This document shows, piece by piece, positions 23,186-31,546 of a stretch of 64,000 nt of DNA. Under the pieces are notes generated by a model. The model worked only from the letters and a program-made list of their open reading frames with translations, was not told the DNA's origin and searched no databases. The position numbers and the translations under genes were made by a program. Source of the stretch: Mycolicibacterium litorale. Its GTDB lineage: Bacteria > Actinomycetota > Actinomycetes > Mycobacteriales > Mycobacteriaceae. The stretch lies in NCBI RefSeq assembly GCF_010731695.1, contig NZ_AP022586.1, positions 1,984,001-2,048,000 on the forward strand. The letters run 5' to 3'. Numbering within the stretch: position 1 is the first letter of the stretch; each line of letters starts with the position of its first letter.

Positions 23186-23338
23186 TCAGCAGCGCTCGAT
23201 ACCGGGGCGGATCAGTCGGGGGTCGTCCTGCTCCTCGGAACGGCCGGGGAGCACGCTGCGCAGCGGGCCCCAGACGAACGAACCCACGGCGCGTGGGGTG
23301 ACCGGCGGAAAACTCAGCCAGTCCTGCAGTGCTGTCAC
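23186..23338 (-). CDS. Small hypothetical protein (50 residues)
   Basis: A GTG-started ORF encodes VTALQDWLSFPPVTPRAVGS, then FVWGPLRSVLPGRSEEQDDP and ends GIERC. It has no signal peptide, and its amphipathic Trp/Pro-rich N-half could bind membranes. It is convergent with p55, its stop lying one base beyond the p55 stop, and its start is preceded by AAAGGGA about nine bases upstream. A seven-codon ATG ORF (MSTNKGM) ends just before it and may be a leader peptide. Codon usage looks like the neighbours, but a short ORF may be chance. Confidence 0.5.
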   Translation of the reverse strand: MTALQDWLSFPPVTPRAVGSFVWGPLRSVLPGRSEEQDDPRLIRPGIERC

Positions 23339-23501
23339 GCTTACATCCCTTTGTTCGTGCTCATCGCGCGCACATCGTCAGTGAAAGCGCTTCGTACTGA
23401 GTGTAACGACGGGGACCACCGAATTGACTCCCCACGATTGGGAATTCGCCGGACGCCCACTGACAGATCGTTCAGGATGCGCCGTCCGCGCAAACGTGGC
23501 T

Positions 23502-24503
23502 TCAGGCGGGAACGAGCGACAGCAGGACGTCGGGCCCGATCGGCGTGACGCCGTCGAACCGCCACCGCTGCGCGTGCGCGATGCTCAACACCCCGACGTC
23601 GTCGACCGCGGTGATCGGTCCCCCGAGCAGGATCGGCGCGACGTAGGCGACGATGCGGTCGATCACCCCGGCCCGCAGGAATGCGCCCGCCAGCGTGGGG
23701 CCGCCCTCGAGGAACACGTCGGTGCGGTCGGACAGTGCCCGCAGCACCTCGTGCGGATCGCGGGTGCGGATCACCATCGTTCGCGAATCGTCGTTGAGCA
23801 CACGGGAGTCCGGGGAGATCTCGCGCCGGCCGACCACCACCCGGAGCGGTTGACGCTCGGCGAGGCTGCCGTCGGGCAGTCGCGCGGTCAGCACCGGATC
23901 GTCGACGAACACGGTGCCGGTGCCGACCACGATCGCATCGGCCACGGCGCGCCTGCGGTGCACGTCCGCCCTGGCGGCCTCGCTGGTGATCCACTGGCTG
24001 CTGCCGTCGGCGGCGGCGCTGCGGCCGTCCACGCTGGTCGCGAATTTCCAAGTGACGTGCGGCTTTCCGGTGCGCTGCTTGTGCAGCCACTCGCGCAGCA
24101 CGCCACCGGCCACCACGTCGGTGAGCACTCCGGCAGTCACGGTGACCCCGGCTTCTTCGAGCCTCGCCGCTCCCCCGGCCGCGACCGGGTTGGGATCGGC
24201 GACCGCGTACACCACGGCCGAAACCTCGGCCGTGAGAAGGGCATCCACGCACGGCGGGGTCCGGCCCTGGTGGTTGCACGGCTCCAGCGTCACCACGGCG
24301 GTGCCACCGGCCGCCTTGCTGCCTGCGCGGCGCAACGCCATCACCTCGGCGTGCGGGCCGCCAGGCGGCTGGGTCGCCCCCACGCCGGCCACCTGGCCGT
24401 CGGCGTCCAGGATGACCGCTCCCACAGGGGGATTCGGATAGGTGCCGCCCTTGACGCGGTCGGCCTGCTCGACGGCCAGCCGCATGGCGGCCTCGGGTGT
24501 CAT
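23502..24503 (-). CDS. ribD: Bifunctional diaminohydroxyphosphoribosylaminopyrimidine deaminase / 5-amino-6-(5-phosphoribosylamino)uracil reductase
   Basis: Second and third steps of the riboflavin pathway. The N-terminal deaminase carries zinc ligands in PHAEVMAL and PCNHQGRTPPC. The C-terminal reductase (from about residue 147) contains WKFATSVDGRSAA, VGTGTVFVDDP and FLEGGPTLAGAFL. The 333-residue length is normal for this fusion. The ATG shares its A with the rpe stop (TGATG), so ribD is the downstream gene of an rsmB-rpe-ribD series on the minus strand. It is named ribG in M. tuberculosis. Confidence 0.97.
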   Translation of the reverse strand: MTPEAAMRLAVEQADRVKGGTYPNPPVGAVILDADGQVAGVGATQPPGGPHAEVMALRRAGSKAAGGTAVVTLEPCNHQGRTPPCVDALLTAEVSAVVYAVADPNPVAAGGAARLEEAGVTVTAGVLTDVVAGGVLREWLHKQRTGKPHVTWKFATSVDGRSAAADGSSQWITSEAARADVHRRRAVADAIVVGTGTVFVDDPVLTARLPDGSLAERQPLRVVVGRREISPDSRVLNDDSRTMVIRTRDPHEVLRALSDRTDVFLEGGPTLAGAFLRAGVIDRIVAYVAPILLGGPITAVDDVGVLSIAHAQRWRFDGVTPIGPDVLLSLVPA

Positions 24504-25177
24504 CAGGACAGATGCTTGGACGCGGCTGCGGCCTGCCCGCGCAGCGAGCGCACCGCCGCGGCCGGGTCCTCGGCGCTGTAGACGGCCGATCCCGCGACGA
24601 AGCAGTCCACGCCGGCCTCCGCGGCCGCGGCGATGGTGTCCTCGTTGATGCCGCCGTCGATCTCGACGAGCACCGTCAGCTCACCGGCGTCGACCAGGCG
24701 GCGCACGATGCCCACCTTCGGCAGCACCTCGGGGATGAACTTCTGCCCGCCGAAACCCGGTTCGACGGACATGATCAGCAGGGTGTCGAACTCGCGGAGG
24801 ATCTCCAGATAGGGATCGATGGGCGTGCCCGGCTTCACCGAGAGCCCGGCCTTGGCGCCGGCCGCCCGGATGTCGCGGGCGACGGCGACCGGGTTGTCGG
24901 TGGCCTCGGCGTGGAAGGTGACGTTGTGCGCGCCGGCCTCGGCGTACGGCGGCGCCCACCGCTCGGGGTTTTCGATCATCAGGTGACAGTCCATCGGGAT
25001 GTCGGTCACCTTCAGCAGCGATTCGACGACCGGCAGACCAAGCGTGAGATTCGGCACGAAGTGGTTGTCCATCACGTCGACGTGCAGCCAGTCCGCCCCG
25101 GTGACAGCAGCGGTCTCGTCCGCGAGCCGGGCGAAGTCGGCCGACAGGATCGACGGTGCGATGAGGGGGTGCGCCAT
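24503..25177 (-). CDS. rpe: Ribulose-phosphate 3-epimerase
   Basis: Interconverts ribulose-5-phosphate and xylulose-5-phosphate; ribulose-5-phosphate is also the DHBP synthase substrate, so the position next to ribD makes metabolic sense. The 224-residue TIM barrel starts [15 protein letters not shown]. It shows [38 protein letters not shown] and [10 protein letters not shown] with the metal and acid/base residues. ATG 25177 is chosen; the frame extends upstream but without homology. It lies five bases after the rsmB stop. Confidence 0.97.
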   Translation of the reverse strand: MAHPLIAPSILSADFARLADETAAVTGADWLHVDVMDNHFVPNLTLGLPVVESLLKVTDIPMDCHLMIENPERWAPPYAEAGAHNVTFHAEATDNPVAVARDIRAAGAKAGLSVKPGTPIDPYLEILREFDTLLIMSVEPGFGGQKFIPEVLPKVGIVRRLVDAGELTVLVEIDGGINEDTIAAAAEAGVDCFVAGSAVYSAEDPAAAVRSLRGQAAAASKHLS

Positions 25178-25182
25178 GCGGA

Positions 25183-26559
25183 TCAGGTTACTTGCAGCGC
25201 CGCGGCGAACATCGCGTCCGTGCCGTGGCGGTGCGGCCACAGCTGGACGTAGGGACCGTCGCCGAGGTCGTCGACCGGGTCGAACAGCGGCCGGGTGTCC
25301 AGCGCGGTGACCGGGTGCCGGCGCAGCGCGTCCGCGACCACGCCGACAGTCTCGGCCAGATGCGGTGAGCAGGTCGCGTACAGCACGACTCCGCCGGGGC
25401 GGGTGAGCCGGATCGCCGACGCCAGTAGTTCGCGCTGCAGGCGGGCCAGCCCCGGCACGTCGCCGGGTTGGCGCCGCCATCGAGCCTCGGGCCGGCGCCG
25501 CAGCGCGCCCAGCCCGGTGCACGGCGCGTCGACCAATACCCGGTCGAATCCGGGTTCCAGCCCGGGGTCGCGGCCGTCGACCCGCAACACCGCCACGTCG
25601 AGGCCGCGGGTGTTCTCCTCCACCAGCTCCGCGCGGCGCGGCGCCGGTTCGACCGCGGTGATCTGGCCGGGGGCGAGCGCGGCCAGCATCGCGGTCTTAC
25701 CGCCCGGCCCGGCGCACAGGTCGAGCCAGCGGCCCGCGTCGCCGTCGACGGGGGCCAGCGTCAGCGCGCGCGCCACCAACTGGCTGCCCTCGTCCTGGAC
25801 CAGGGCGCGGCCGTCGCGGACCGGGCCGAGGCGGCCCGGGTCACCGCCGGACAGGTACACCGCGTAGGGCGAGTAGCAGCCGACGGTGCCGCCGACCGCC
25901 TCGGCGAGCTCTTCGGCGCTCAGTGCACCCGGCCGGGCCGCGAGGTGCACGACCGGGCGGGCGTCGTCGCTGGCGAGCAGCGCGTCGAGCTCGCCGGCGC
26001 GGGCGCCGAGCGCGTCGGTGAACGCCTGGGCCACCCACCGCGGGTGCGCATGGGTGAACGCGATGTGCCCGACCGGGTCGGTGTCGGCGGGCGGCGCCAG
26101 CTCCGCCACCCACGAGTCCTCGTCGCGGCCGGCGATCTTGCGCAGCACCCCGTTGACGAAACCTGCTCGCGCCGTGTCGAATTCGATGCCCGCCTGCTCC
26201 ACGGTGGTCGACACCGCGGCGTGCGGTTCCACGCGTGTGCGCAGCAGCTGGTACGTCCCGAGCCGCAGCAGGTCGAGCAGCACGGGGTCGATGCGGTCCA
26301 CCGGGCGGCCGGCGGCGGCCTCGATCACCGCATCGAGCAGGCCGCGGCTGCGGCAGGCGCCGTAGGTGAGCTCGGTGGCGAACCCGGCGTCGCGCCCGTC
26401 GAGGCCGCGCTCGTTGAGCAGCGCGGGCAGCGCGAGGTTCGCGTAGGCGTCACGTTCGGAGACCGCACGCAGGACGTCGAACGCGACGCGGCGGGCCGGA
26501 TCCAGCGGTTTGCGGGGTTGCGGGCGGTTGCGCTGCGGGCGCTGCGGCGGGCGGGTCAC
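25183..26559 (-). CDS. rsmB: 16S rRNA (cytosine(967)-C(5))-methyltransferase RsmB
   Basis: SAM-dependent rRNA m5C methyltransferase (Fmu/Sun). Residues 20-160 form a NusB-like RNA-binding domain ([21 protein letters not shown]). The catalytic domain carries the SAM loop [17 protein letters not shown] and the two family cysteines in [18 protein letters not shown] and [11 protein letters not shown]. The N-terminal 20 residues are Arg/Pro/Gln-rich. At 458 residues the length is typical. The GTG start overlaps the fmt stop (GTGA). Confidence 0.96.
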   Translation of the reverse strand: MTRPPQRPQRNRPQPRKPLDPARRVAFDVLRAVSERDAYANLALPALLNERGLDGRDAGFATELTYGACRSRGLLDAVIEAAAGRPVDRIDPVLLDLLRLGTYQLLRTRVEPHAAVSTTVEQAGIEFDTARAGFVNGVLRKIAGRDEDSWVAELAPPADTDPVGHIAFTHAHPRWVAQAFTDALGARAGELDALLASDDARPVVHLAARPGALSAEELAEAVGGTVGCYSPYAVYLSGGDPGRLGPVRDGRALVQDEGSQLVARALTLAPVDGDAGRWLDLCAGPGGKTAMLAALAPGQITAVEPAPRRAELVEENTRGLDVAVLRVDGRDPGLEPGFDRVLVDAPCTGLGALRRRPEARWRRQPGDVPGLARLQRELLASAIRLTRPGGVVLYATCSPHLAETVGVVADALRRHPVTALDTRPLFDPVDDLGDGPYVQLWPHRHGTDAMFAAALQVT

Positions 26560-27482
26560 TGCGCCGACACCGATGCGTCGAGCCGGGCGCCGCGCGCCCA
26601 GTCCGCGGCGTTCATGGGCTTCTTGCCGGGCGGCTGGACCGTGCCGAGCCGCACCGGTTCGGAGGCGGTGCCGACGAGCACGGCGTTCTTGAGCACCCTG
26701 ATCGCACCCGGCGCCAGGGATTCGGCGGACTCGACGGTCACGGGCCCGAGCTTGACCCGCACGTCACCGATGACCGTCCACGCGCCCGGGTTCGGGGTGA
26801 CGGCACGGATGCGGCGGTCCACCACGTGGGCGGGCAGATCCCAGCGGACCCTGGCCTCCTCGACGGTGATCTTCGGCGCGACGGTGACGCCGTCGGCCGG
26901 TTGCGGAACGGCCTGCAGACGGCCGTCGGCGATCCCGTCGATGGTGCTCTCGAGCAGCTGGGCGCCGGATTCCGCGAGCCGTGCCAGCAGGTCACCCGCG
27001 GTGTCGGCGGGCCGGATCGTCTCGGTGACCACCCCGTAGACCGGGCCGGAGTCCAGCGCAGGCTCGATGCGGAAGGTGGTCGCGCCGGTCACCGCGTCCC
27101 CGGCGGCGATGGCGGCCTGCACGGGCGCCGCGCCCCGCCACGCCGGCAGGAGCGAGAAGTGCAGGTTGATCCAGCCGTGCGGCGGAACGGCGAGCAACCG
27201 TTCCGACAGCAGCGCGCCATAGGCGACGACGGCGCAGCAGTCGGGTGCGATCTCCCGTAGTTCGGCGACGAACTCCTCGGAGTTCGGCTTCGCCGGGCGG
27301 AGCACCGGGATGCCGTGGTCGAGCGCCAGTTGCGCGACCGGCGACGGCGCCGGCGTGCCCCGCCGGCCCGCCGCCGCGTCGGGGCGGGTCAGCACGGCCG
27401 CCACCTCGTGGTGGGGAGACGCGATCAGCCGCTGCAGCGAGGGCAGGGCGGGTTCCGGGGTGCCGGCGAAGACGAGACGCAC
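26556..27482 (-). CDS. fmt: Methionyl-tRNA formyltransferase
   Basis: Formylates initiator methionyl-tRNA with 10-formyltetrahydrofolate. The 308-residue protein starts [16 protein letters not shown]. It contains the folate/catalytic [22 protein letters not shown] segment and the C-terminal tRNA-binding domain ([24 protein letters not shown]). GTG start with TAGACT six bases upstream. It overlaps rsmB downstream (GTGA), forming fmt-rsmB-rpe-ribD. Confidence 0.97.
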   Translation of the reverse strand: MRLVFAGTPEPALPSLQRLIASPHHEVAAVLTRPDAAAGRRGTPAPSPVAQLALDHGIPVLRPAKPNSEEFVAELREIAPDCCAVVAYGALLSERLLAVPPHGWINLHFSLLPAWRGAAPVQAAIAAGDAVTGATTFRIEPALDSGPVYGVVTETIRPADTAGDLLARLAESGAQLLESTIDGIADGRLQAVPQPADGVTVAPKITVEEARVRWDLPAHVVDRRIRAVTPNPGAWTVIGDVRVKLGPVTVESAESLAPGAIRVLKNAVLVGTASEPVRLGTVQPPGKKPMNAADWARGARLDASVSAQ

Positions 27483-27488
27483 CGAGAC

Positions 27489-27494
27489 AGTCTA
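27489..27494 (-). promoter_or_regulatory. Possible -10 element (TAGACT) for the fmt-rsmB-rpe-ribD operon
   Basis: TAGACT on the minus strand ends six bases before the fmt GTG, within the 20-base gap after the lemA stop. The fmt operon may therefore have its own leaderless start. Confidence 0.45.
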
Positions 27495-27502
27495 GGGAGC
27501 GC

Positions 27503-28039
27503 TCAGTGGGGCGTCTGGTAGTACTCACGCTCGGACACCCCGGCGGCCCCGGCGACGAACATCCACGGGATCGTGGTCGCCAGCCGGTTGAGCGTGGCGA
27601 CCGCGTCGTTGTAGTACTGCCGCGCGAAGGCCAGCTTGTTCTCGGTGTCGGCGAGGTTGCGCTGCAGGTCGAGGAAGTTGTTCGACGAGCTGAGCTGCGG
27701 GTGGGCCTGCCCGAGGGCGAGCACCTGGCCGACGGCGGTGTCGAGTTCCTTCTCGGCCGCGCTGCGCTGGGCCACCGACCGCCCCGCGGTCGCGGACGTC
27801 ACGGCTGCCCGCGCGGTGCTGACGTGGTCGAGGATCGCCTTCTCGTGGGCGGCGAAGGTCTGCACCGTGTGCACGAGGCTCGGGATCAGCGAGGCGCGGC
27901 GGGTGAGTTCGACGTCGATGCCGGCGAGCGCTTCGGCGACGCGGACGTCGGCCGCGCGAAGCCTGTTGTAGCCGACCACGAAGGCGATCAGCGCGGCCAC
28001 CGCCAGCAGCAGCACGAGCACCAGCACGAACCTCACCAT
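27503..28039 (-). CDS. lemA: LemA family protein
   Basis: A 178-residue membrane-anchored protein with one N-terminal transmembrane helix (about residues 2-24: VRFVLVLVLLLAVAALIAFV). A helical LemA domain follows (IDVELTRRASLIPSLVHTVQ, LAFARQYYNDAVATLNRL, TTIPWMFVA). LemA proteins are widespread but their role is poorly defined. It overlaps the upstream DUF2207 gene by seven bases. That pairing recurs in other bacteria and suggests one membrane complex. Confidence 0.93.
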   Translation of the reverse strand: MVRFVLVLVLLLAVAALIAFVVGYNRLRAADVRVAEALAGIDVELTRRASLIPSLVHTVQTFAAHEKAILDHVSTARAAVTSATAGRSVAQRSAAEKELDTAVGQVLALGQAHPQLSSSNNFLDLQRNLADTENKLAFARQYYNDAVATLNRLATTIPWMFVAGAAGVSEREYYQTPH

Positions 28040-29850
28040 GAGCCGCCCCCTCCTCCTCCGCCGCCGCCTCCGCCGCCACCGCCGGAGAAGCTGCTGCCGC
28101 CACTGCTGCTGCTCGACGACGACGCCGCCTGCGAGGCGGTGTAGGCGCTGATCGAGGACGACAACGCCGACTCGAAGCTGTCGAAACCGCCGCCCGCATC
28201 GAAGCCGCCGCTGCCATCGGAACCCGACGACGGCGAGGACTGATACCACTGTGGTTGCGGCGCAGCGATTCCCATCACCGTCTCGTACTTCTTCGCCCAC
28301 AGGGCGGCGACGCCCGCGGCCACGGCGAACGGCAGATACGTGGTGTAGAGGTCCTTGCGCGCAGCGAAGTCGAACCGGGCCTCGGCGGAGTCGGTGCACA
28401 GCATCCGGTGGAATCCGCCGACCTGCGACCACAATTGGCGGCCCGCGGCGGTGCGGCGGGTGCCCAGGCCGGCGACCCACGACGGGACGGTGACGACGAA
28501 GAACGCCGCGAACGGCAGGCTCGCCATGGTGGTCGCGAAACCCCAGCCGAAGAACGCGCACACGGCGCCGATGGCGGCCAGCAGGTTCGCGACCTGCAGC
28601 CAGTCCTCGCGTCCGCGTTTGACCATCAGGCCCTCGTCGAGCGCCCACTGTTTGACGGCGGCAGCCATGTCGGTGCGGGCCTTGCTCAGCTTCTCCCCCG
28701 ACCGCGCGGTGTGCTTGGCCTCGAATTCGGTGCCTGTGCCGATGATCTTCAGCGCGGATCCGACCGCGACGCTGACCGGATCGACGTCGGCCCACCGGCT
28801 CTTGCCCGCGGTGCCGCGGACCTCCCACTGTTTGGCGTTGACCTGGCGCAGCGTGATGAGGTCGTGCTCGGCGAGGTGGTACAGCGTGGCCGTCAAGCCG
28901 TGGGAAGGCACCTTCTCGGTGCGGAGGTACTCGGCCTGGACCGGGCCGATGCCGGGCGGCGGGGCGTACTGCAGCGGGAAGGCCGGCGGGCGTTCGACCA
29001 CCGCCCTGCGCCACAGGTAGCCGGCCAGCGCGGCGGCGGCCGTCAGGCCGAGCATCCAGGCGACGCCGTCGACGGAGCTCCCGAGGATGCGGTCCCAGCG
29101 GTAGTCCCAGGGCAGTTCGGCGCGGGCAGGCGGCGGCGCGTCGACACCGATCCGCACCGTGACCGGGGTGCGCGGTGGCAGCTCCCGCGCCTCGACGCGC
29201 ACGGTCCGTCCCGTCGCGCTCAGTTCGGCGCATTGCTGACCCACCCCGAACCCGACGCTGCACTGGGCGCCGGTGACACCGGCGGGCAGCGTGACCGTGA
29301 TCTCGGCGCGGTCGATCCGGTTGTTCCATGACGGGGCGATAACGTTCCAGAAGAACGTCGACGGCGCCTCGGATTCCCCGGTGGCCGTGGCGAAACGGCG
29401 GTCGGCGCCGGTGGCCCCCGGATCGAGCACACCGGGAATGCGGTAGCGGATCTCGTAGACGTGGCTGCCCGCGTCCAGCGTGCGGTCGGGGTCGCCGATC
29501 TTGGCCACCCGGAACCGGTGGCTCTCCCACAGCACCTCGTAGGGCACCGGACCGCCGTCGAGCGATACGGAATCGATCTCGGGCTCCTGCCGGACGCGCG
29601 GGCTGTTCGGGTTGGCCACGTCCCAATAGCGGAAGATGCCGTGCCGGTCGGACGGGAAGTCGCCGGTGATCGTTTCGACCGCGGTCAGTTCCCCGGCATC
29701 GTCGACGGTGAAGTCGGCGCGGTAGTCACTGATCACCACCGGGTCGTCGACCGTGCCGCCGCCGCCCGATCCGCTGTCGAACACCAGCGGCCACAACAGC
29801 CCGATCGCGATGAGCAGCAAGGTGATCGCCCACGCGAACAGCCGCCGCAT
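28033..29850 (-). CDS. DUF2207 predicted membrane protein with Ser/Gly-rich C-terminus
   Basis: A 605-residue envelope protein. It has an N-terminal signal-anchor helix (residues 4-24) and an extracellular beta-rich DUF2207 domain (DYRADFTVDDAGELTAVETI, GDFPSDRHGIFRYWDV). A membrane helix near residue 255 and two more near 425-465 follow. The tail has a long serine run and then 14 consecutive glycines before a final Ser-Trp. Such glycine-rich tails are typical of DUF2207 proteins. ATG 29850 is preceded by GGAGG with good spacing; an upstream in-frame start adds 11 residues. It overlaps lemA. The function is unknown. Confidence 0.9.
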   Translation of the reverse strand: MRRLFAWAITLLLIAIGLLWPLVFDSGSGGGGTVDDPVVISDYRADFTVDDAGELTAVETITGDFPSDRHGIFRYWDVANPNSPRVRQEPEIDSVSLDGGPVPYEVLWESHRFRVAKIGDPDRTLDAGSHVYEIRYRIPGVLDPGATGADRRFATATGESEAPSTFFWNVIAPSWNNRIDRAEITVTLPAGVTGAQCSVGFGVGQQCAELSATGRTVRVEARELPPRTPVTVRIGVDAPPPARAELPWDYRWDRILGSSVDGVAWMLGLTAAAALAGYLWRRAVVERPPAFPLQYAPPPGIGPVQAEYLRTEKVPSHGLTATLYHLAEHDLITLRQVNAKQWEVRGTAGKSRWADVDPVSVAVGSALKIIGTGTEFEAKHTARSGEKLSKARTDMAAAVKQWALDEGLMVKRGREDWLQVANLLAAIGAVCAFFGWGFATTMASLPFAAFFVVTVPSWVAGLGTRRTAAGRQLWSQVGGFHRMLCTDSAEARFDFAARKDLYTTYLPFAVAAGVAALWAKKYETVMGIAAPQPQWYQSSPSSGSDGSGGFDAGGGFDSFESALSSSISAYTASQAASSSSSSSGGSSFSGGGGGGGGGGGGGGSW

Positions 29851-29985
29851 GCGCCCCTCCTGTCGGGTCGAGACGAGATCCAACGGCGAACCTCATGTCG
29901 TCACGCCCGATCTTGTCATCCCCGTGGGCGATGGTGGCCATGAACGTTGCCCGCGCATCCCACATCGCCGTGTCGACTCGGGAAT

Positions 29986-30003
29986 TGCTTCGACTTCGGA
30001 GCG
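29986..30003. promoter_or_regulatory. Operator-like palindrome 1 (TGCTTCGACTTCGGAGCG)
   Basis: First of three related 18-base imperfect palindromes around the oxidoreductase/marR pair; general form nnCTTCnACnTCGnAGCn. It lies 55 bases before the oxidoreductase ATG. It is probably bound by the MarR protein encoded downstream, which is an inference from repetition and position. Confidence 0.55.
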
Positions 30004-30020
30004 GTTACCTGATCTGTAAC

Positions 30021-30038
30021 TGCTTCAACTTCGAAGCA
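30021..30038. promoter_or_regulatory. Operator-like palindrome 2 (TGCTTCAACTTCGAAGCA)
   Basis: The second site starts 35 bases after the first, with half-sites TGCTTC and GAAGCA. It lies just upstream of the GAGGAGG ribosome-binding site (30046-30052) of the oxidoreductase gene. Confidence 0.6.
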
Positions 30039-30057
30039 CTAACTCGAGGAGGACATC

Positions 30058-31002
30058 ATGAAGGCTGTTCGATACCACCGCTATGGCGCCAGCGACGTGC
30101 TGGTCTACGAGGACGCGCCGCGGCCGGTTCCCGGACCGCAGCAGGTGCTGATCAAGGTGGCCGCCACCTCGTTCAACCCGGTGGACGCCGGCATCCGCGG
30201 CGGCTACCTGGCCGAGGTCTACACGATCAGCTTCCCGCACATCCCCGGCGTCGACGTGGCGGGGACCATCGCCGAGATCGGTGCGGGCGTGCGGGGCTGG
30301 AACGTCGGCGACGCCGTCATCGCGTTTCTGCCCCTCGACGCCGACGGCGCTGCCGCGGAATACGCGCTCGCGCCGGCCGAGGCACTGGCCGGCGCCCCGG
30401 CGTCGGTGCCACTCGCCGATGCCGCTGCCTTACCCGAGGCGGGGTTGACGGCCTGGCAGTCCCTCTTCGAGGTCGCCGGGCTCACAGGTGGTCAATCGGT
30501 CCTGATCAACGGAGCGTCCGGTGCGGTGGGCGGCTACGCCGTTCAGTTGGCCAAGCAGGCCGGAGCAGTCGTCACCGCGACCGCCAAGCCGCGCGACGCC
30601 GACCGTCTGCGCGCCTACGGCGCGGACCGGATCGTGGACTACATCGACTACACCCACTCGCCGATCGCCGTCGAGGGAGCGCCCTTCGACGTGGTGCTCA
30701 ACCTGATCGGCACCACCGACGAGCAGACCGAGGCCCTGCTCGGCGTCGTGGCTGACGGCGGCTTCCACGTCGGCACCATGGTCTTCGGGCCGCAGAACCC
30801 AGGGCGCGGGGTCCGCACGCAGCGGGTCTTCGTGCGCAGCGACGCCGCCCAACTCGCCGAGCTGGTCGATCGTGTGGACGAGGGGCGACTGCGCATCGAG
30901 GTCGTCAACCGCCGCCCGCTCGCCGAGGCCGCGGCGGTACACGACGACTCCGACGCCGGACGCCTGAGCGGTAAGACCATCCTCGTGCCGGCCGACCGGT
31001 AG
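30058..31002 (+). CDS. NADPH:quinone oxidoreductase-like (zinc-free MDR family) protein
   Basis: A 314-residue medium-chain dehydrogenase/reductase. The N-terminal GroES-like domain (VLIKVAATSFNPVDAGIRGG, PGVDVAGTIAEIG) lacks the catalytic and structural zinc cysteines, as in quinone oxidoreductases. The Rossmann domain has SVLINGASGAVGGYAVQLAK, and DR in the TAKPRDADRL region suggests NADPH. Start ATG 30058 has a strong GAGGAGG five bases upstream. The upstream operator-like sites and the following marR gene suggest induction by an electrophile, phenol or quinone, but the substrate is unknown. Confidence 0.92.
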   Translation: MKAVRYHRYGASDVLVYEDAPRPVPGPQQVLIKVAATSFNPVDAGIRGGYLAEVYTISFPHIPGVDVAGTIAEIGAGVRGWNVGDAVIAFLPLDADGAAAEYALAPAEALAGAPASVPLADAAALPEAGLTAWQSLFEVAGLTGGQSVLINGASGAVGGYAVQLAKQAGAVVTATAKPRDADRLRAYGADRIVDYIDYTHSPIAVEGAPFDVVLNLIGTTDEQTEALLGVVADGGFHVGTMVFGPQNPGRGVRTQRVFVRSDAAQLAELVDRVDEGRLRIEVVNRRPLAEAAAVHDDSDAGRLSGKTILVPADR

Positions 31003-31007
31003 CCAAG

Positions 31008-31025
31008 AACTTCGACATCGAAGCA
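31008..31025. promoter_or_regulatory. Operator-like palindrome 3 (AACTTCGACATCGAAGCA)
   Basis: Contains a perfect inverted repeat CTTCGA-CA-TCGAAG. It lies one base upstream of the TACAGT -10-like hexamer of the MarR gene, so binding would block its promoter. This suggests autoregulation. Confidence 0.6.
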
Positions 31026-31026
31026 C

Positions 31027-31032
31027 TACAGT
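31027..31032 (+). promoter_or_regulatory. Possible -10 element (TACAGT) for the marR gene
   Basis: TACAGT ends six bases before ATG 31039, which fits a leaderless mRNA starting from the 36-base gap. It is directly adjacent to operator-like palindrome 3. Confidence 0.5.
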
Positions 31033-31038
31033 GGACGC

Positions 31039-31536
31039 ATGCCCGATGCTCTCAATCCTGCCCAGCTGCGGACCTACTTCGCCCTGATGGAGGCGGTCAG
31101 CCTCCTGCAGTACGCGGTGCGGCAGCAGTTGCAGGCCGACGGGGGCCTCAGTTACGTGCAGTTCGAGATCCTGGCCAAACTCGCCGATGCGGACCATCCA
31201 TTGACCATGACCGACTTGGCCGACGGCGTGGTGTACAGCCGCTCCGGGCTGACCCACCAGGCCGGACTACTGGAGAAGGAGGGTCTCATCACCCGTGCAC
31301 CGTCCCCCGACGACCAACGCGCCACGGTCGTCGAGATCACCGAGAAGGGCCGCACCCGAGTGGCCGAGGTACTACCCGGCCACGTCGAAGTCGTCCGTGC
31401 GCTGCTGTTCGACTCCCTCGACGCCGACGAGGTGCGCGCCCTGGGGGACATGATGGAGAACGCCCGCGACCACATGCGTTCCCGGCCGCCCCGCTCCGCG
31501 GCACCGCGTAAGCGTCGCGCCGGCGCCGGAGCGTGA
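31039..31536 (+). CDS. MarR family transcriptional regulator
   Basis: A 165-residue winged-helix repressor. The core shows LSYVQFEILAKLADADHPLTM, the recognition helix VYSRSGLTHQAGLLEKEGLI, and the wing with the family DxR motif (PSPDDQRATVVEITEKG). A basic tail (RSRPPRSAAPRKRRAGAG) may add DNA contacts. It most likely controls the oxidoreductase gene in front of it and itself through three repeated palindromes. There is no cysteine suited to redox sensing, so a small-molecule ligand is more likely. Confidence 0.93.
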   Translation: MPDALNPAQLRTYFALMEAVSLLQYAVRQQLQADGGLSYVQFEILAKLADADHPLTMTDLADGVVYSRSGLTHQAGLLEKEGLITRAPSPDDQRATVVEITEKGRTRVAEVLPGHVEVVRALLFDSLDADEVRALGDMMENARDHMRSRPPRSAAPRKRRAGAGA

Positions 31537-31546
31537 AGGCCGGCAC

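Noticed and set aside
28041..28090. GGC/GGA repeat tract as a tandem-repeat locus
   Set aside because: It simply encodes the poly-glycine tail of the DUF2207 protein with mixed glycine codons and is not an independent repeat element.
27503..29626. A 707-codon open frame spanning lemA and most of the DUF2207 gene
   Set aside because: Only its last 178 codons (lemA) resemble protein; the rest is an Arg/Gly/Pro-rich shadow of the DUF2207 gene in another frame.
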